Below are positions 54,648 to 63,566 of a stretch of 64,000 nucleotides of DNA, in pieces. Under the pieces are notes generated by a model. The model did no database searches. It saw only the letters and a program-made list of their open reading frames with translations, and was not told where the DNA came from. Within the stretch, counting starts at the first letter, position 1; every line of letters begins with the position of its first letter. The translations under genes were made by a program, and so were the position numbers. The DNA is from Vibrio pacinii DSM 19139 (lineage in GTDB: Bacteria; Pseudomonadota; Gammaproteobacteria; Enterobacterales; Vibrionaceae): the NCBI RefSeq assembly GCF_000711795.1, contig NZ_KL543976.1, forward strand, positions 62,001 through 126,000. The letters are read 5' to 3'.

Positions 54648-55247
54648 TTGGAACGCATAGAAAAGTATCACGCATTAATATTTGATATGGATGGCACCTT
54701 GATTGACACCATGCCAGCGCATTTGCATGCATGGCGCTCGACCGCCGAGCATTTTAACTTTCCGTTTTCTCAGCAGTGGTTACATAGTTTAGGTGGGATG
54801 CCGAGTTATAAAATCGCGGCAGAGGTCAATGCGAAGTTCGGCTTAAACTTAGATCCTAAGCAAGTGTCACGTTTCAAAATGGCGGCGTTTGCTGCTATCG
54901 AACAACCGGGTGAGTTAATCGCTTGTACGTTGGAGGTCTTTGAGCATTTTTATGGTAACAAGAAATTAGCGGTCGGAACGGGAAGCCAGCGCGATAGTGC
55001 GATCAGGTTACTGACTATGAGCAACTTAATCGATAAACTCGATGCGGTTGTAACGGCCACGGATGTTGAACATCATAAGCCTAATCCCGACACATTTTTA
55101 GCAGCGGCAGAGCTTATTGGTGTAAAACCGGCGGATTGTGTGGTATTTGAGGATACTAAGCTTGGCTTACAGGCAGCGCATGCGGCTGGAATGGACTGCT
55201 TTTTGGTTGAAGCTAACGAGCTAGTGTTTTACCCACTAGAAAAATAA
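54648..55247 (+). CDS. HAD-family phosphatase (YqaB-like, fructose-1-phosphatase type)
   Basis: This 199-residue HAD-IA phosphatase has the nucleophile motif FDMDGTLIDT (Asp at about residue 13). A short helical cap is followed by VGTGSQRDS (motif II), the catalytic lysine in VEHHKPNPDTFLAAAE and VVFEDTKLGLQAA (motif IV). The pattern resembles YqaB, which removes phosphate from fructose-1-phosphate and similar sugars. The only sensible start is TTG at 54648, giving MERIEKYHALIFDMDG; no ATG lies before the nucleophile. The ribosome-binding site AAGAGAAG is moderate. A hairpin separates it from the convergent gsk. Confidence 0.85.
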   Translation: MERIEKYHALIFDMDGTLIDTMPAHLHAWRSTAEHFNFPFSQQWLHSLGGMPSYKIAAEVNAKFGLNLDPKQVSRFKMAAFAAIEQPGELIACTLEVFEHFYGNKKLAVGTGSQRDSAIRLLTMSNLIDKLDAVVTATDVEHHKPNPDTFLAAAELIGVKPADCVVFEDTKLGLQAAHAAGMDCFLVEANELVFYPLEK

Positions 55248-55249
55248 TA

Positions 55250-55269
55250 AGAGCCGCGCAAGCGGCTCT
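55250..55269. terminator. Hairpin between yqaB-like gene and gsk
   Basis: AGAGCCGC/GCGGCTCT forms an 8-bp stem with loop GCAA between convergent genes. Flanking T runs are weak on both sides. Confidence 0.75.
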
Positions 55270-55275
55270 GTATCA

Positions 55276-56580
55276 TTAGCGATCCCAATAGGCTTCTTCA
55301 AGGCTATCTTCTCGCTCTGGTAGAGCTCTTGCGAGGCGAGGAGAGTGTTGGGTTAATACTTCATAGCTGACGCGGTTGGCGTACTTACAAATTTGCGACA
55401 ACGACGAATAAGTCAGATATGGCTGATCGTGTTTCGATGAGTTTGGAACATTAACCTGATGATGGCTGTTGGCCGCCATATCATGCAATAGTGCAGACAG
55501 CGCTGCATCGCCCGCGCCATTGGTGTTCTTAATTTCCAAGGGACCACCGAGATACGGGCCAATGTGCGAATACACTTTTACTGGCGTTTGACAGTCAGCT
55601 TTGCGCATTGCACGACTAAATTCATATTTATTAAACTCAGGAATATTACCTGGAAGCAGCGGCAGCTCGGTTTCACGTTTGACGCTCTCTTCGGTGTAAC
55701 CAGCCATGTATAAGCCAACCGCACCTGCAGTACAAAGCACCAGATCAACCCATTCAAGTGCTTTATCCGCAGCAAGTAGAGGATCTTTCTCTCCGGTGAG
55801 AGCTTCACTTTCTTCTTCGTTCATGGCAATAATCGAGATATTGTCCTTGATGTAATCTTGCCACCACTTGGCGTTTCCTTCGATCACCCATTTAGTACCT
55901 AACGTCAGAACAACAGGTACATTTTTCGCGTTGGCAATCTCAATGGCACGTGCGACCGCTTTCGGCATTGGATCTTCAGGTTTACCACGCATTAGATAAG
56001 AAGAAACCACTAAGGCTGAGGCTTTATCAAACACTTCTTCAGGAATGCTCTCAGGATGCAGTTGGTTCATGTGACCTTCGTTAATCGCGAAAGTACGTTC
56101 TCCGTTTTCAGAAATCAGGGTGTAGCAACGGCCAATAGACCCTTCAACCATTTGCAAATGGTTAAGGTTCATGCGCGAAGAGGTGCGACATAAATAGCGG
56201 TAAGCAAATGAACCCACTTCAATATTACGAGACATGACGCCGAGTAGCACAGACTTGCTATCAGCAAGAACCGAGTAGTTGTGCAAGGTATTTCCAATCG
56301 TGTCGCCAGGGTATTGGTGAGTGATTAGCTCGCGCTGAACAAGTTCTTCATATAACGCATCGGCTTTACTTTCTTCAAGAACCAGCGAATGGCCTTTACT
56401 CAGTTCATATTTGTTAAGAAATTCATCATCAACACGTGCTTCGATATCAACGATAGTTTGTCCTACACCCACGACAATAGGTCGATAAAGTTTTGGGGTC
56501 TGCTTGATCTGATTGACGAGTGGATCACGGGCGTGAGTAGGGAAGTAATGCTTAGATTTGCGCTGTCCGGGAAATTTCAT
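55276..56580 (-). CDS. gsk: Inosine-guanosine kinase
   Basis: This 434-residue ribokinase-family (PfkB) enzyme phosphorylates inosine and guanosine in purine salvage. It matches E. coli Gsk along its length: MKFPGQRKSKHYFPTHARDP, then VDIEARVDDEFL, VLLGVMSRNIEVGSFAYRYL and ALVVSSYLMRGKP. The anion-hole/catalytic motif appears as NTNGAGDAALSALLHD, and the end HSPRLARALPEREDS is conserved. I chose the ATG at 56578-56580 because the E. coli protein starts there; the longer frame adds 13 residues with no counterpart. It stands alone. Confidence 0.96.
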   Translation of the reverse strand: MKFPGQRKSKHYFPTHARDPLVNQIKQTPKLYRPIVVGVGQTIVDIEARVDDEFLNKYELSKGHSLVLEESKADALYEELVQRELITHQYPGDTIGNTLHNYSVLADSKSVLLGVMSRNIEVGSFAYRYLCRTSSRMNLNHLQMVEGSIGRCYTLISENGERTFAINEGHMNQLHPESIPEEVFDKASALVVSSYLMRGKPEDPMPKAVARAIEIANAKNVPVVLTLGTKWVIEGNAKWWQDYIKDNISIIAMNEEESEALTGEKDPLLAADKALEWVDLVLCTAGAVGLYMAGYTEESVKRETELPLLPGNIPEFNKYEFSRAMRKADCQTPVKVYSHIGPYLGGPLEIKNTNGAGDAALSALLHDMAANSHHQVNVPNSSKHDQPYLTYSSLSQICKYANRVSYEVLTQHSPRLARALPEREDSLEEAYWDR

Positions 56581-56689
56581 GTTTAGAATAGAGTGAGAAA
56601 TTTTCCCGGATGATATCACAAAAATGAAATGGTGCTTTCATATTTATTACATCAAAAGATGCCGATCATGTATCGACATCACTAAGATG

Positions 56690-57160
56690 TTATTTTTCAC
56701 CTAGATACGAACCGTATGCTTTAGTGCCCCAAAGTGGAACCGTCGACAAGCTGTGTTTGAAGCTGCCAGAGGTCTCTTTAGTAGAGTAAGACAAATACAT
56801 AATGGTCTGGTTTTCAACATCAAGAATACGGCGAATTTTCATGCTCTTGAAAAAGATACTTTTCGACTTCTTGAAAACCACTTCACCATCGTTTGACTTG
56901 TCGATTTTTGCAATCATCTCTGCTGTGATCTCGCCGGTTTGACGACAAGATATTGAGCTATCACTTGGGTCTGCAAAACTGAAATCGGCTTCAATTGACG
57001 CCACATGACAAGTTACGCCAGTGACGATTGGGTCTTGCATATGATTGAGCTTGATGTCCTTCATCGTGAAAAGACCTAGGCTGACGTCTCCCACTTCGTC
57101 GCCTGAACACCCCATTAGCGCGGTTACGAGAGTTGTGGCTATCAATACCTTTTTGAACAT
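56690..57160 (-). CDS. CreA-family lipoprotein
   Basis: This 156-residue protein has a lipoprotein signal peptide ending LMGCS (lipidated Cys18). A CreA-like domain follows with VTGVTCHVASIEADFSFADP, SSISCRQTGEI, VVFKKSKSIFFKSMKIRRI and YLSYSTKETSGSFKHSLSTV. CreA of E. coli is periplasmic and has no established function. The two cysteines in the domain probably pair. Here the protein is a predicted lipoprotein rather than a soluble one. The creBCD genes are not nearby. The ATG at 57158-57160 is well placed for the signal peptide, with GGAGAAACC upstream. Confidence 0.85.
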   Translation of the reverse strand: MFKKVLIATTLVTALMGCSGDEVGDVSLGLFTMKDIKLNHMQDPIVTGVTCHVASIEADFSFADPSDSSISCRQTGEITAEMIAKIDKSNDGEVVFKKSKSIFFKSMKIRRILDVENQTIMYLSYSTKETSGSFKHSLSTVPLWGTKAYGSYLGEK

Positions 57161-57319
57161 GATGGTTTCTCCAGATGATTATGAGCTTTGTTTTGTGCTC
57201 ACTATATCAGGTTTTAGATACTGATCGACCTATGATGACTAAAAGACTTGTGACCTCAAGTGGTTATCGAGTAAGCTTCCAACACACTTCTTGAATTTTC
57301 AACAGGCTTAATTCCTATC

Positions 57320-57829
57320 ATGTCGATACCTAAGATCGCTGAAATCAAAAACCAATGGCTTTATCAGCAAGTGGAGGTTGAATTTCCGACCAAAGAAAGT
57401 ATCGCAGGAATGGCATTGTACAAAGACGACCTTTCTCACCGTGAATTTGTCGCTTTGTCATCCGATCAACCTTTGAGTAATGAGTTTAATCAGGACGATA
57501 TTTTCCAAGTCGACTTTCATCGCTTAACCGTGATGTTTGCGTTGCTTCAAGCCAGTCGTTGGTCGCAAGAGCGTGAACAAGAGCTGATAGTTGAATTCCT
57601 TACTCAAATAATCTATTCACCGCCGTGTAATTTGTATATTGGATTCAGACAGGGTGAGCCAGTTGCGGCGGCGATCGTCACTTATGCTGATGAAAGCTTG
57701 TTGATCTCTGATCTGATCGTTAGCGCACACAGCGAAACGAGTGAGCAAGGATTTGTTGCGGCGCTGACCGCTAAGTTGTCAGATATTGTCGAGCAGGCTA
57801 ACCAAGTTTTGCTTGAGGTGAGGCGTTAA
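57320..57829 (+). CDS. Hypothetical protein, possibly GNAT-like C-terminal half
   Basis: I do not recognise this 169-residue soluble protein. It begins MSIPKIAEIKNQWLYQQVEV. A central helical segment (VDFHRLTVMFALLQASRWSQ) precedes NLYIGFRQGEPVAAAIVTYA and ADESLLISDLIVSAHSE. The latter pattern (a beta-turn-beta with a G-E-P-V-A-A-A turn, then a strand ending in a short helix) resembles the middle of GNAT acetyltransferases, but no acetyl-CoA loop (Q/R-x-x-G-x-G/A) is visible. It has no signal peptide or membrane helix. Its start at 57320 is an ATG without a strong ribosome-binding site. Confidence 0.65.
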   Translation: MSIPKIAEIKNQWLYQQVEVEFPTKESIAGMALYKDDLSHREFVALSSDQPLSNEFNQDDIFQVDFHRLTVMFALLQASRWSQEREQELIVEFLTQIIYSPPCNLYIGFRQGEPVAAAIVTYADESLLISDLIVSAHSETSEQGFVAALTAKLSDIVEQANQVLLEVRR

Positions 57830-57995
57830 TCCATTCTCCTGCGACTGTTGTGCTAAATCGATCCCAGCCAAACAGTGATTTAGCCTAAACTTCTGAGCTT
57901 GAAACCGTGGATATCCAACAAACTGTTAAGCACATCATTTCATTGTCTTGTTTGTATCTTATTATTTGCTAACGGCAATAGATAGGATAATACGG

Positions 57996-58643
57996 ATGAC
58001 TGAGCCTCGGGCTAAATGCGTGATCTTCGATTGTGATGGAACACTGGTCGACAGTGAAAGACTGTGTTGCCTTGCTTTGTGCGCCACATTTAAAAAATTC
58101 AACGCCACACTAAGCATGGATGAAGCCATCAAACACTTCGAAGGTGGCAAGTTGGCTGATATTCTTAGCGCGACCAAGCAACGTCTCGCAGTAAACGTCT
58201 CTATAGATAAGCTTGAGCCGGTATATCGAGAGATTTTAGATGCGCTATTTGAACAGAAGCTTAAGCCGATGGATGGTGTGTTCGAGCTGCTTGATTATTT
58301 GCAGCGCCACGGTATCGAATATTGTGTGGCCTCTAATGGGCCGAAAGTAAAAATTAGACGAAGTTTAGAGCTCACCGGATTATTGCCTTATTTTGAAGAC
58401 CGGATATTCTCGGCATTTGATACCAACAGTTGGAAACCTGAACCAGATTTAGTGCTATACAGTGCAATGACTATGGGGTTTAGGCTTGAGGAGTGCATCT
58501 ATATTGATGATACCCCAAAGGGCCTTGAAGCAGGGATCCGAGCGGGTGTGAAAACCGTGCAATTAGTCGGTCTTAACGATAAAGGCCACGACCAAGCGAT
58601 GCAGACCATCGACAATTTGCGGCAGTTAGAGCAAGTGCTTTAG
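57996..58643 (+). CDS. HAD-family phosphatase (YieH-like)
   Basis: This 215-residue HAD-IA phosphatase has nucleophile motif FDCDGTLVDS (Asp at about residue 12) and motif II CVASNGPKVKIRRSLE. The catalytic lysine is in TNSWKPEPDLVLYSA, and motif IV is YIDDTPKGLEAG. The sequence resembles E. coli YieH, a 6-phosphogluconate phosphatase in vitro, especially the SNGP and WKPEP stretches. I chose the ATG at 57996, with AGGA eight bases upstream; the longer frame has no support. Its substrate in this organism is not established. Confidence 0.86.
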   Translation: MTEPRAKCVIFDCDGTLVDSERLCCLALCATFKKFNATLSMDEAIKHFEGGKLADILSATKQRLAVNVSIDKLEPVYREILDALFEQKLKPMDGVFELLDYLQRHGIEYCVASNGPKVKIRRSLELTGLLPYFEDRIFSAFDTNSWKPEPDLVLYSAMTMGFRLEECIYIDDTPKGLEAGIRAGVKTVQLVGLNDKGHDQAMQTIDNLRQLEQVL

Positions 58644-58660
58644 CAAAACAATCTACACAC

Positions 58661-58861
58661 CTAGTGGCACTGTAGACTGATAAACTTAATAGACTTGGTG
58701 CGATGCGTTAATTCAGTCGGTGCAGGGGGGATTTTACTTACGCTTTCAAAGAATGACCCGCATTCTGCACACAACATATTATCGCTTTCCGATAGTAAAT
58801 ATTCTTGGCTACCACATAGCGGGCAGCACAAGGTTGTTTGTTCGGTAGGGTTACCATTCAT
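58661..58861 (-). CDS. Small zinc-ribbon protein
   Basis: This 66-residue protein holds one treble-clef/zinc-ribbon motif, CPLCGS then CAECGS (about residues 13-38), so it probably binds one zinc ion through four cysteines. A basic tail with serine and histidine follows (ELTHRTKSIKFISLQCH). I recognise no named family. The start is the ATG at 58859-58861; a TTG two codons earlier is possible. It is convergent with the YieH-like gene, with about 17 bases between stops. The stretch to the next gene (58862-59106) contains no recognised gene. Confidence 0.7.
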   Translation of the reverse strand: MNGNPTEQTTLCCPLCGSQEYLLSESDNMLCAECGSFFESVSKIPPAPTELTHRTKSIKFISLQCH

Positions 58862-59072
58862 AGTCAAATTCTCAGCAGCAAGATAATAATAATCTAATCG
58901 TTAATTATTTTTAGCTTAGGCGAATCCAATGCCTAGCTTTTAATCATTCTATCTTAGTCTAATCGCATTCTAAAAAGTGCGTTTCACCGAGAATTAACTC
59001 AAGAATGGGAAGCAATTCATATATTAAAAAATGCTTATATACGTTACTTTTATGTTAACTGTTAAATCAATC

Positions 59073-59091
59073 TGCCCGCGAGTCACGCGGG
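59073..59091 (-). terminator. Possible terminator of mgsA
   Basis: GCCCGCG/CGCGGGC forms a 7-bp stem with loop AGTCA just past the mgsA stop. Leftward it is followed by AGATTGATTT, so the T run is imperfect. Confidence 0.6.
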
Positions 59092-59106
59092 CAACAAAAA
59101 TCGAAC

Positions 59107-59562
59107 TTAAGTACGTTCGGCCAAATACGCCGTGTAGTCGGGGATCTCGATGACCACTTCTTGCTCCATTAAATCCGATTCAATGATGAATTTAGCGGTC
59201 GCGCGATTGGTCGCGACAGGAATATTCCATACACTGGCGATGCGCAGTAGTGCTTTTACATCAGGATCGTGCGGAACGGCATTGAGTGGATCCCAAAAGA
59301 AAATAAGCGCATCTATTTTACATTCAGAGATCAGCGCACCAATTTGTTGGTCGCCGCCCATCGGACCACTAATCATGCTTTTGATTGCAAGCCCAGTCTC
59401 TTTACTCAGCATATGACCAGTTGTGCCAGTTGCGTAAAGAAAGTGCCCCTGAAGCTTATGTTTATTTTCTGTCACCCAGCGCAGTAGCTCAGGTTTGTAA
59501 TTGTCGTGCGCAACAAGGGCGATATGTTTGTGTGCAGGTAGAGTGCGCGTTGTTTTTTCCAT
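59107..59562 (-). CDS. mgsA: Methylglyoxal synthase
   Basis: This 151-residue enzyme converts dihydroxyacetone phosphate to methylglyoxal, a bypass that relieves phosphate limitation and sugar-phosphate stress. The phosphate-binding and catalytic segments match E. coli Mgs[43 protein letters not shown] and [20 protein letters not shown]. The ATG at 59560-59562 has TAGGA about ten bases upstream, overlapping the stop codon of torT (TAG). mgsA thus follows torT by 12 bases and may be translationally coupled to it, an unexpected pairing. Confidence 0.95.
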   Translation of the reverse strand: MEKTTRTLPAHKHIALVAHDNYKPELLRWVTENKHKLQGHFLYATGTTGHMLSKETGLAIKSMISGPMGGDQQIGALISECKIDALIFFWDPLNAVPHDPDVKALLRIASVWNIPVATNRATAKFIIESDLMEQEVVIEIPDYTAYLAERT

Positions 59563-59574
59563 TTATAATTATTC

Positions 59575-60579
59575 CTAATTGTTTTCGTTATAGACGTAAA
59601 AGGTAGGTCGGTACTCTGAAGGTGATAAAGACTCGGAGATCACCTCAGGATTAAGTCGCAGTGGTGTTAGTGGTTCAATAATCGGCGCTGCTTGTTTTTC
59701 ATATGGCAGGTCGCGTAGGTAATGGACCGCTTGTCGTATTGACAAACGACCTTGCTCAACCATTTTGTCGCTTGGGGCAAATTCTACCCGACTACGCAGT
59801 AATCCTCGGTAAACCCCGTGACTTAAGTAGGTTGAGACCAAACCAATTGACCCGCTGTTACCACTGCTTCTTAGTTCGCTGATAGCGGCTTCAATCGCGA
59901 CGGCACTGCCGACAATGTAGCGTACATTGTTAACATCAATCGCTTGCTGAACAAGGTTACGTTGTAACTCCTTGTCATTGTCAGCCCAGTAAGTATCACT
60001 TACCACAATATCACTGTCTTTAATCGCTGCATAAAAGCCTTGTATCACGGGCTTGGTTCCACCGCTAGATTGTGGTCCGGGCAACAAGACAACAGAGGTA
60101 ATACCGCTACCAGATGGGTGTTGGCTTTTTAAATACTCACCGGCGTAATAACCCATCCAATACCAATCGACACCAACTTCGCCCTTGACGATGGATCGAT
60201 TGGATTTATCTGTAATGAGTTTATTCACGGTCGCGAATACGGGAATATCGTTGACCTCTTGACGCAGCGTGGTGGCAAACACATCCGGTGCCACTGTGCC
60301 GAGTATGATCGCGTCGGCTTGCCATTGGGTGCACAGTGCGAGTTGTTCTCTCTGTTTATCAATATTGGGGTAGCCACCTGCTTCTAACACGCGCAAATCA
60401 ACACCTTGCTTACGCGCTTCATCAACCATACCGTAATTAACCGACAACCAATAGGAATCTTTCAGGTGTGGATAAACGGCGCAGATACGCTCGGCGGCAT
60501 TTGTTGACACGGCAAAACAGGTCAACAGTAAGGTTGCCATTAGTCGAGAGTATAATTTAGTTGTGAAGATCAAAGGCAT
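59575..60579 (-). CDS. torT: Periplasmic TMAO-sensing protein TorT
   Basis: This protein of about 334 residues has a signal peptide (LMATLLLTCFAVSTNAA) and a type I periplasmic binding-protein fold. TorT-type segments are VYPHLKDSYWLSVNYGMVDE, then LRVLEAGGYPN, VGVDWYWMGYYAGEYLKS and SRVEFAPSDKMVEQGRLS. In E. coli TorT binds trimethylamine N-oxide and pairs with the TorS periplasmic domain. torS is divergent here, starting 80 bases away. The start could be the ATG at 60579 or a later one at about 60540; both precede the signal peptide. No torR, torC, torA or torD gene is visible in the window. TMAO reductase control is likely but must act through genes elsewhere. Confidence 0.9.
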   Translation of the reverse strand: MPLIFTTKLYSRLMATLLLTCFAVSTNAAERICAVYPHLKDSYWLSVNYGMVDEARKQGVDLRVLEAGGYPNIDKQREQLALCTQWQADAIILGTVAPDVFATTLRQEVNDIPVFATVNKLITDKSNRSIVKGEVGVDWYWMGYYAGEYLKSQHPSGSGITSVVLLPGPQSSGGTKPVIQGFYAAIKDSDIVVSDTYWADNDKELQRNLVQQAIDVNNVRYIVGSAVAIEAAISELRSSGNSGSIGLVSTYLSHGVYRGLLRSRVEFAPSDKMVEQGRLSIRQAVHYLRDLPYEKQAAPIIEPLTPLRLNPEVISESLSPSEYRPTFYVYNENN

Positions 60580-60659
60580 GCAGTAATTCGTTGGTAAAGG
60601 CAGCATAAACACTGCAAAATATAACCTATTATCGAAAAGTTAAGAAGTGATGAATCTCA

Positions 60660-63566
60660 ATGTTACTCGCTAAAGCCAGTATTGGACGTAAGTTATTACT
60701 GGCCTTCCTTGCTATGGCGCTACTGGTGTTAACATCAGCGCTAATTGGTGTGTTTGGCTTTAGTTCGGTGGCGAAAACGGAGCGCAATGTCGTTAACTCA
60801 GCTATTCCGTCGATGCTAGAAGCGCGACAGGTATCTGTATTGAGCTCAAAAATCATCTCTTCGGTCCAAACGTTATCTAATGCAAAAACAGAAGTTCAGC
60901 GTCAACAATCGGGTAAAGAATTGTTTAACCGATTGGAGTCGCTATTAACGCACATTAAACAACTTGGCTCAGACTCATTCGACTCTGAGTTGCTGGCAAG
61001 GCTTGAGAATAACGTACAAGGTGTCATCGATACCTTAGCAAAACTGGGGATCGCAGTAGAGAAACGCTTAGTGTTAAATCAACATCTTGTCGTGAAAACC
61101 GAGCAACTACGTGATTTCGCGCAAGAGCTGGAGCAGTTAACTCGCACACAAGTTGCAAATACTTCAACGATTGCGGTTGCCAATGTGACCCATATTTATT
61201 CTCTGCTCGAACAGCAAGATGTTGAAGATGTTTATCAAGCACTCGATGCCTTGGTTGAAGTCGATCTCGACCTTGCAGAACGTTTGCACGAATTTCATCT
61301 GTTGGCATTTAAATTACTCAATCATATTGAAGAAACACGCACAGTGTCGGATATCAATCGTATCCGTACTATTGCCGATGAGTTCAAACACAACCTCAAA
61401 ATTATGACACGTCGCGTGAACGCGGTTGAAGATCCGACGCGATCGATGCAAATGGTTGATTTACTCGTCAAGCTGCAATCACACTCGGACGTGTTTGATC
61501 TGCTTGTGCGTCGCGATGAAAATGAGCGCAATGCTCAACAATTAATGAAAGATACCTTGACGCAATTTACCACGCTCAACACAACAGTAAATAAGCTGGT
61601 TGATGAGTCGAATTTGGCCACAACGCGTGCGGTCGACGAATTAAAAACCACTCTCGACTACGCACAATTAACGCTCACTATTATTACTGTATTAGGCATG
61701 GTGATCGTCGTTTTGATCGTTTGGAAGGTCGTCTATGTCTCGGTCGTAAAGCGTCTTGCGGAGTATTCCTACGCGCTACTGTCTATTGCCAAAGGTCAGT
61801 TGCAAGTTGAGTTGAACATTAAGGGCAACGATGAGCTCGCGCATATGGGCCACGCGATCATCACCGCGAGAAACACCGCGAAAGCACTCAAGGTTGTTGC
61901 TGAAAGCGAAACAAAAGCGAAACGAGAGCTCCAAGAGCATAAAGAGCATTTGGAAGAATTGGTTGCAGAGCGAACTCAGCAGCTACAGCTGGCGAATTTA
62001 CGTTTGAATGAAGAAGTTGAAAATCATGCACATGCTCGCAGGGCCGCAGAGCAAGCCAGTCGAGCTAAAAGCGCTTTCCTTGCCACCATGAGTCATGAAA
62101 TCCGAACGCCTATGAATGGTGTGTTGGGCACCGCACAGTTGTTGAAAGATGCCGGTCTCAACCCCCAGCAAAGTTATTATGTTGATGTGATCAATCGTAG
62201 CGGAACTCACTTGCTGGCCATTCTTAATGATGTGCTGGATTATTCAAAAATCGAAGCTGGTCATTTAGAAATACGCCCAGTGAATTTTAATTTGTATGCG
62301 CTTATTGATGACATTACCCGTCTACATGATGGACGTGCGCAGGAAAAATCGATTGAGCTTAGTAATCTGATAGAAAGCGATGTTGCCAAGTTTTGGCTGG
62401 GCGATGTTAATCGAATTAGTCAGGTATTGAACAACCTCGTCGGTAATGCGATTAAGTTTACTGAAGGCGGTCATGTAGATCTCTATGTCGCATGTGATCC
62501 ACAGGTGCCGCAAAATATTACGTTTGAAGTAAGCGATACGGGGATAGGTATCGCTGAAGAAGCATTGCCGACGTTGTTTGATGCTTTCACTCAAGCCGGA
62601 CCGAGCCACGCGAGCAAAGGGGGGACGGGACTAGGGCTCGCAATCAGTAAGCGAATTGTAGAGGCAATGGGCGGGCAACTTTATGTTGAGTCAACACGCC
62701 ATAATGGCAGTCGTTTTTGGTTTACTGTGCCATTGCAGTTAGGTGAAGAGGTACGAGAGGTTGAAGTACTCCGTGACTGCAGCATTAAAGCAAAAGTGCT
62801 GCTGGTGGAAGATAACCCGGTAAACTGCATGGTCGCAGAAGGTTTTCTTAACAGCATGGGACATGAAGTTAAAACCGCTGTTGATGGTGCCAGTGCGAAA
62901 GAGATGTTTGCCCGTGAATCATTTGACATTGCATTGCTTGACATCAATCTGCCAGATTGCAATGGTGTAGAACTGCTTGCAGAACTTAAACAGAATGAGA
63001 AGAGTGGGAACATTAACAGGGCAATACCAGTGATTGCACTCTCAGCACATGTTTACAACGAAGAAGTAGCAAGTTATTTATCGGCAGGATTTGATGGTTA
63101 CCTGGCCAAACCTATTGATAAAAGTGCATTGTGCCAGCTTATTCAAAATAGTTTGGATGGCAAAAACTTACAGTTGGAACAAGATCGTCATCAACCAGTC
63201 AATGTAGAGGTGCCAACTGACACTGAGATCATTAACCCCAACGTGGTATTGGCGGATTTACAGGTGTTGGGTGAAGATAAAATGCGTGACCTTATTCAGT
63301 TGTTTGAACACGGGACAACGCAGATCTGCGCCGAGTTACAGTATGCTTACGATAATGGCAATGAACAGCAGGTCATTCAATTGGCGCATAAACTTAAAGG
63401 TTCTGCAGGCAGCCTAGGTTTGGGTGCGTTGTTTCAATTGTGTTTGAACATTGAGACGGCGTCACACCCTTTGAAAAGTTACCACGATCAGCAACACAAT
63501 TTGCGCGAGCTTGTTTTTGCCTCTTGTCAGGCTTTACACAAAACATTAAACACAGAGGTTGAATGA
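60660..63566 (+). CDS. torS: Hybrid sensor histidine kinase TorS
   Basis: This 968-residue tripartite kinase has an N-terminal membrane helix and a long helical periplasmic sensor (about 45-335). A second membrane helix (about 338-358), HAMP, HisKA with phosphoacceptor His479 in TMSHEIRTPMNG and HATPase (DTGIGIAEEALPTLFDAF, GGTGLGLAISKRIVEAMGG) follow. A receiver domain has Asp761 in LLDINLPDCNG, and a C-terminal HPt domain has His910 in AHKLKGSAGSLG. The arrangement equals E. coli TorS, which phosphorylates TorR. The ATG at 60660 starts MLLAKASIGRKLLLAFLAM. A partial GNAT gene overlaps its end by ATGA. Confidence 0.93.
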   Translation: MLLAKASIGRKLLLAFLAMALLVLTSALIGVFGFSSVAKTERNVVNSAIPSMLEARQVSVLSSKIISSVQTLSNAKTEVQRQQSGKELFNRLESLLTHIKQLGSDSFDSELLARLENNVQGVIDTLAKLGIAVEKRLVLNQHLVVKTEQLRDFAQELEQLTRTQVANTSTIAVANVTHIYSLLEQQDVEDVYQALDALVEVDLDLAERLHEFHLLAFKLLNHIEETRTVSDINRIRTIADEFKHNLKIMTRRVNAVEDPTRSMQMVDLLVKLQSHSDVFDLLVRRDENERNAQQLMKDTLTQFTTLNTTVNKLVDESNLATTRAVDELKTTLDYAQLTLTIITVLGMVIVVLIVWKVVYVSVVKRLAEYSYALLSIAKGQLQVELNIKGNDELAHMGHAIITARNTAKALKVVAESETKAKRELQEHKEHLEELVAERTQQLQLANLRLNEEVENHAHARRAAEQASRAKSAFLATMSHEIRTPMNGVLGTAQLLKDAGLNPQQSYYVDVINRSGTHLLAILNDVLDYSKIEAGHLEIRPVNFNLYALIDDITRLHDGRAQEKSIELSNLIESDVAKFWLGDVNRISQVLNNLVGNAIKFTEGGHVDLYVACDPQVPQNITFEVSDTGIGIAEEALPTLFDAFTQAGPSHASKGGTGLGLAISKRIVEAMGGQLYVESTRHNGSRFWFTVPLQLGEEVREVEVLRDCSIKAKVLLVEDNPVNCMVAEGFLNSMGHEVKTAVDGASAKEMFARESFDIALLDINLPDCNGVELLAELKQNEKSGNINRAIPVIALSAHVYNEEVASYLSAGFDGYLAKPIDKSALCQLIQNSLDGKNLQLEQDRHQPVNVEVPTDTEIINPNVVLADLQVLGEDKMRDLIQLFEHGTTQICAELQYAYDNGNEQQVIQLAHKLKGSAGSLGLGALFQLCLNIETASHPLKSYHDQQHNLRELVFASCQALHKTLNTEVE

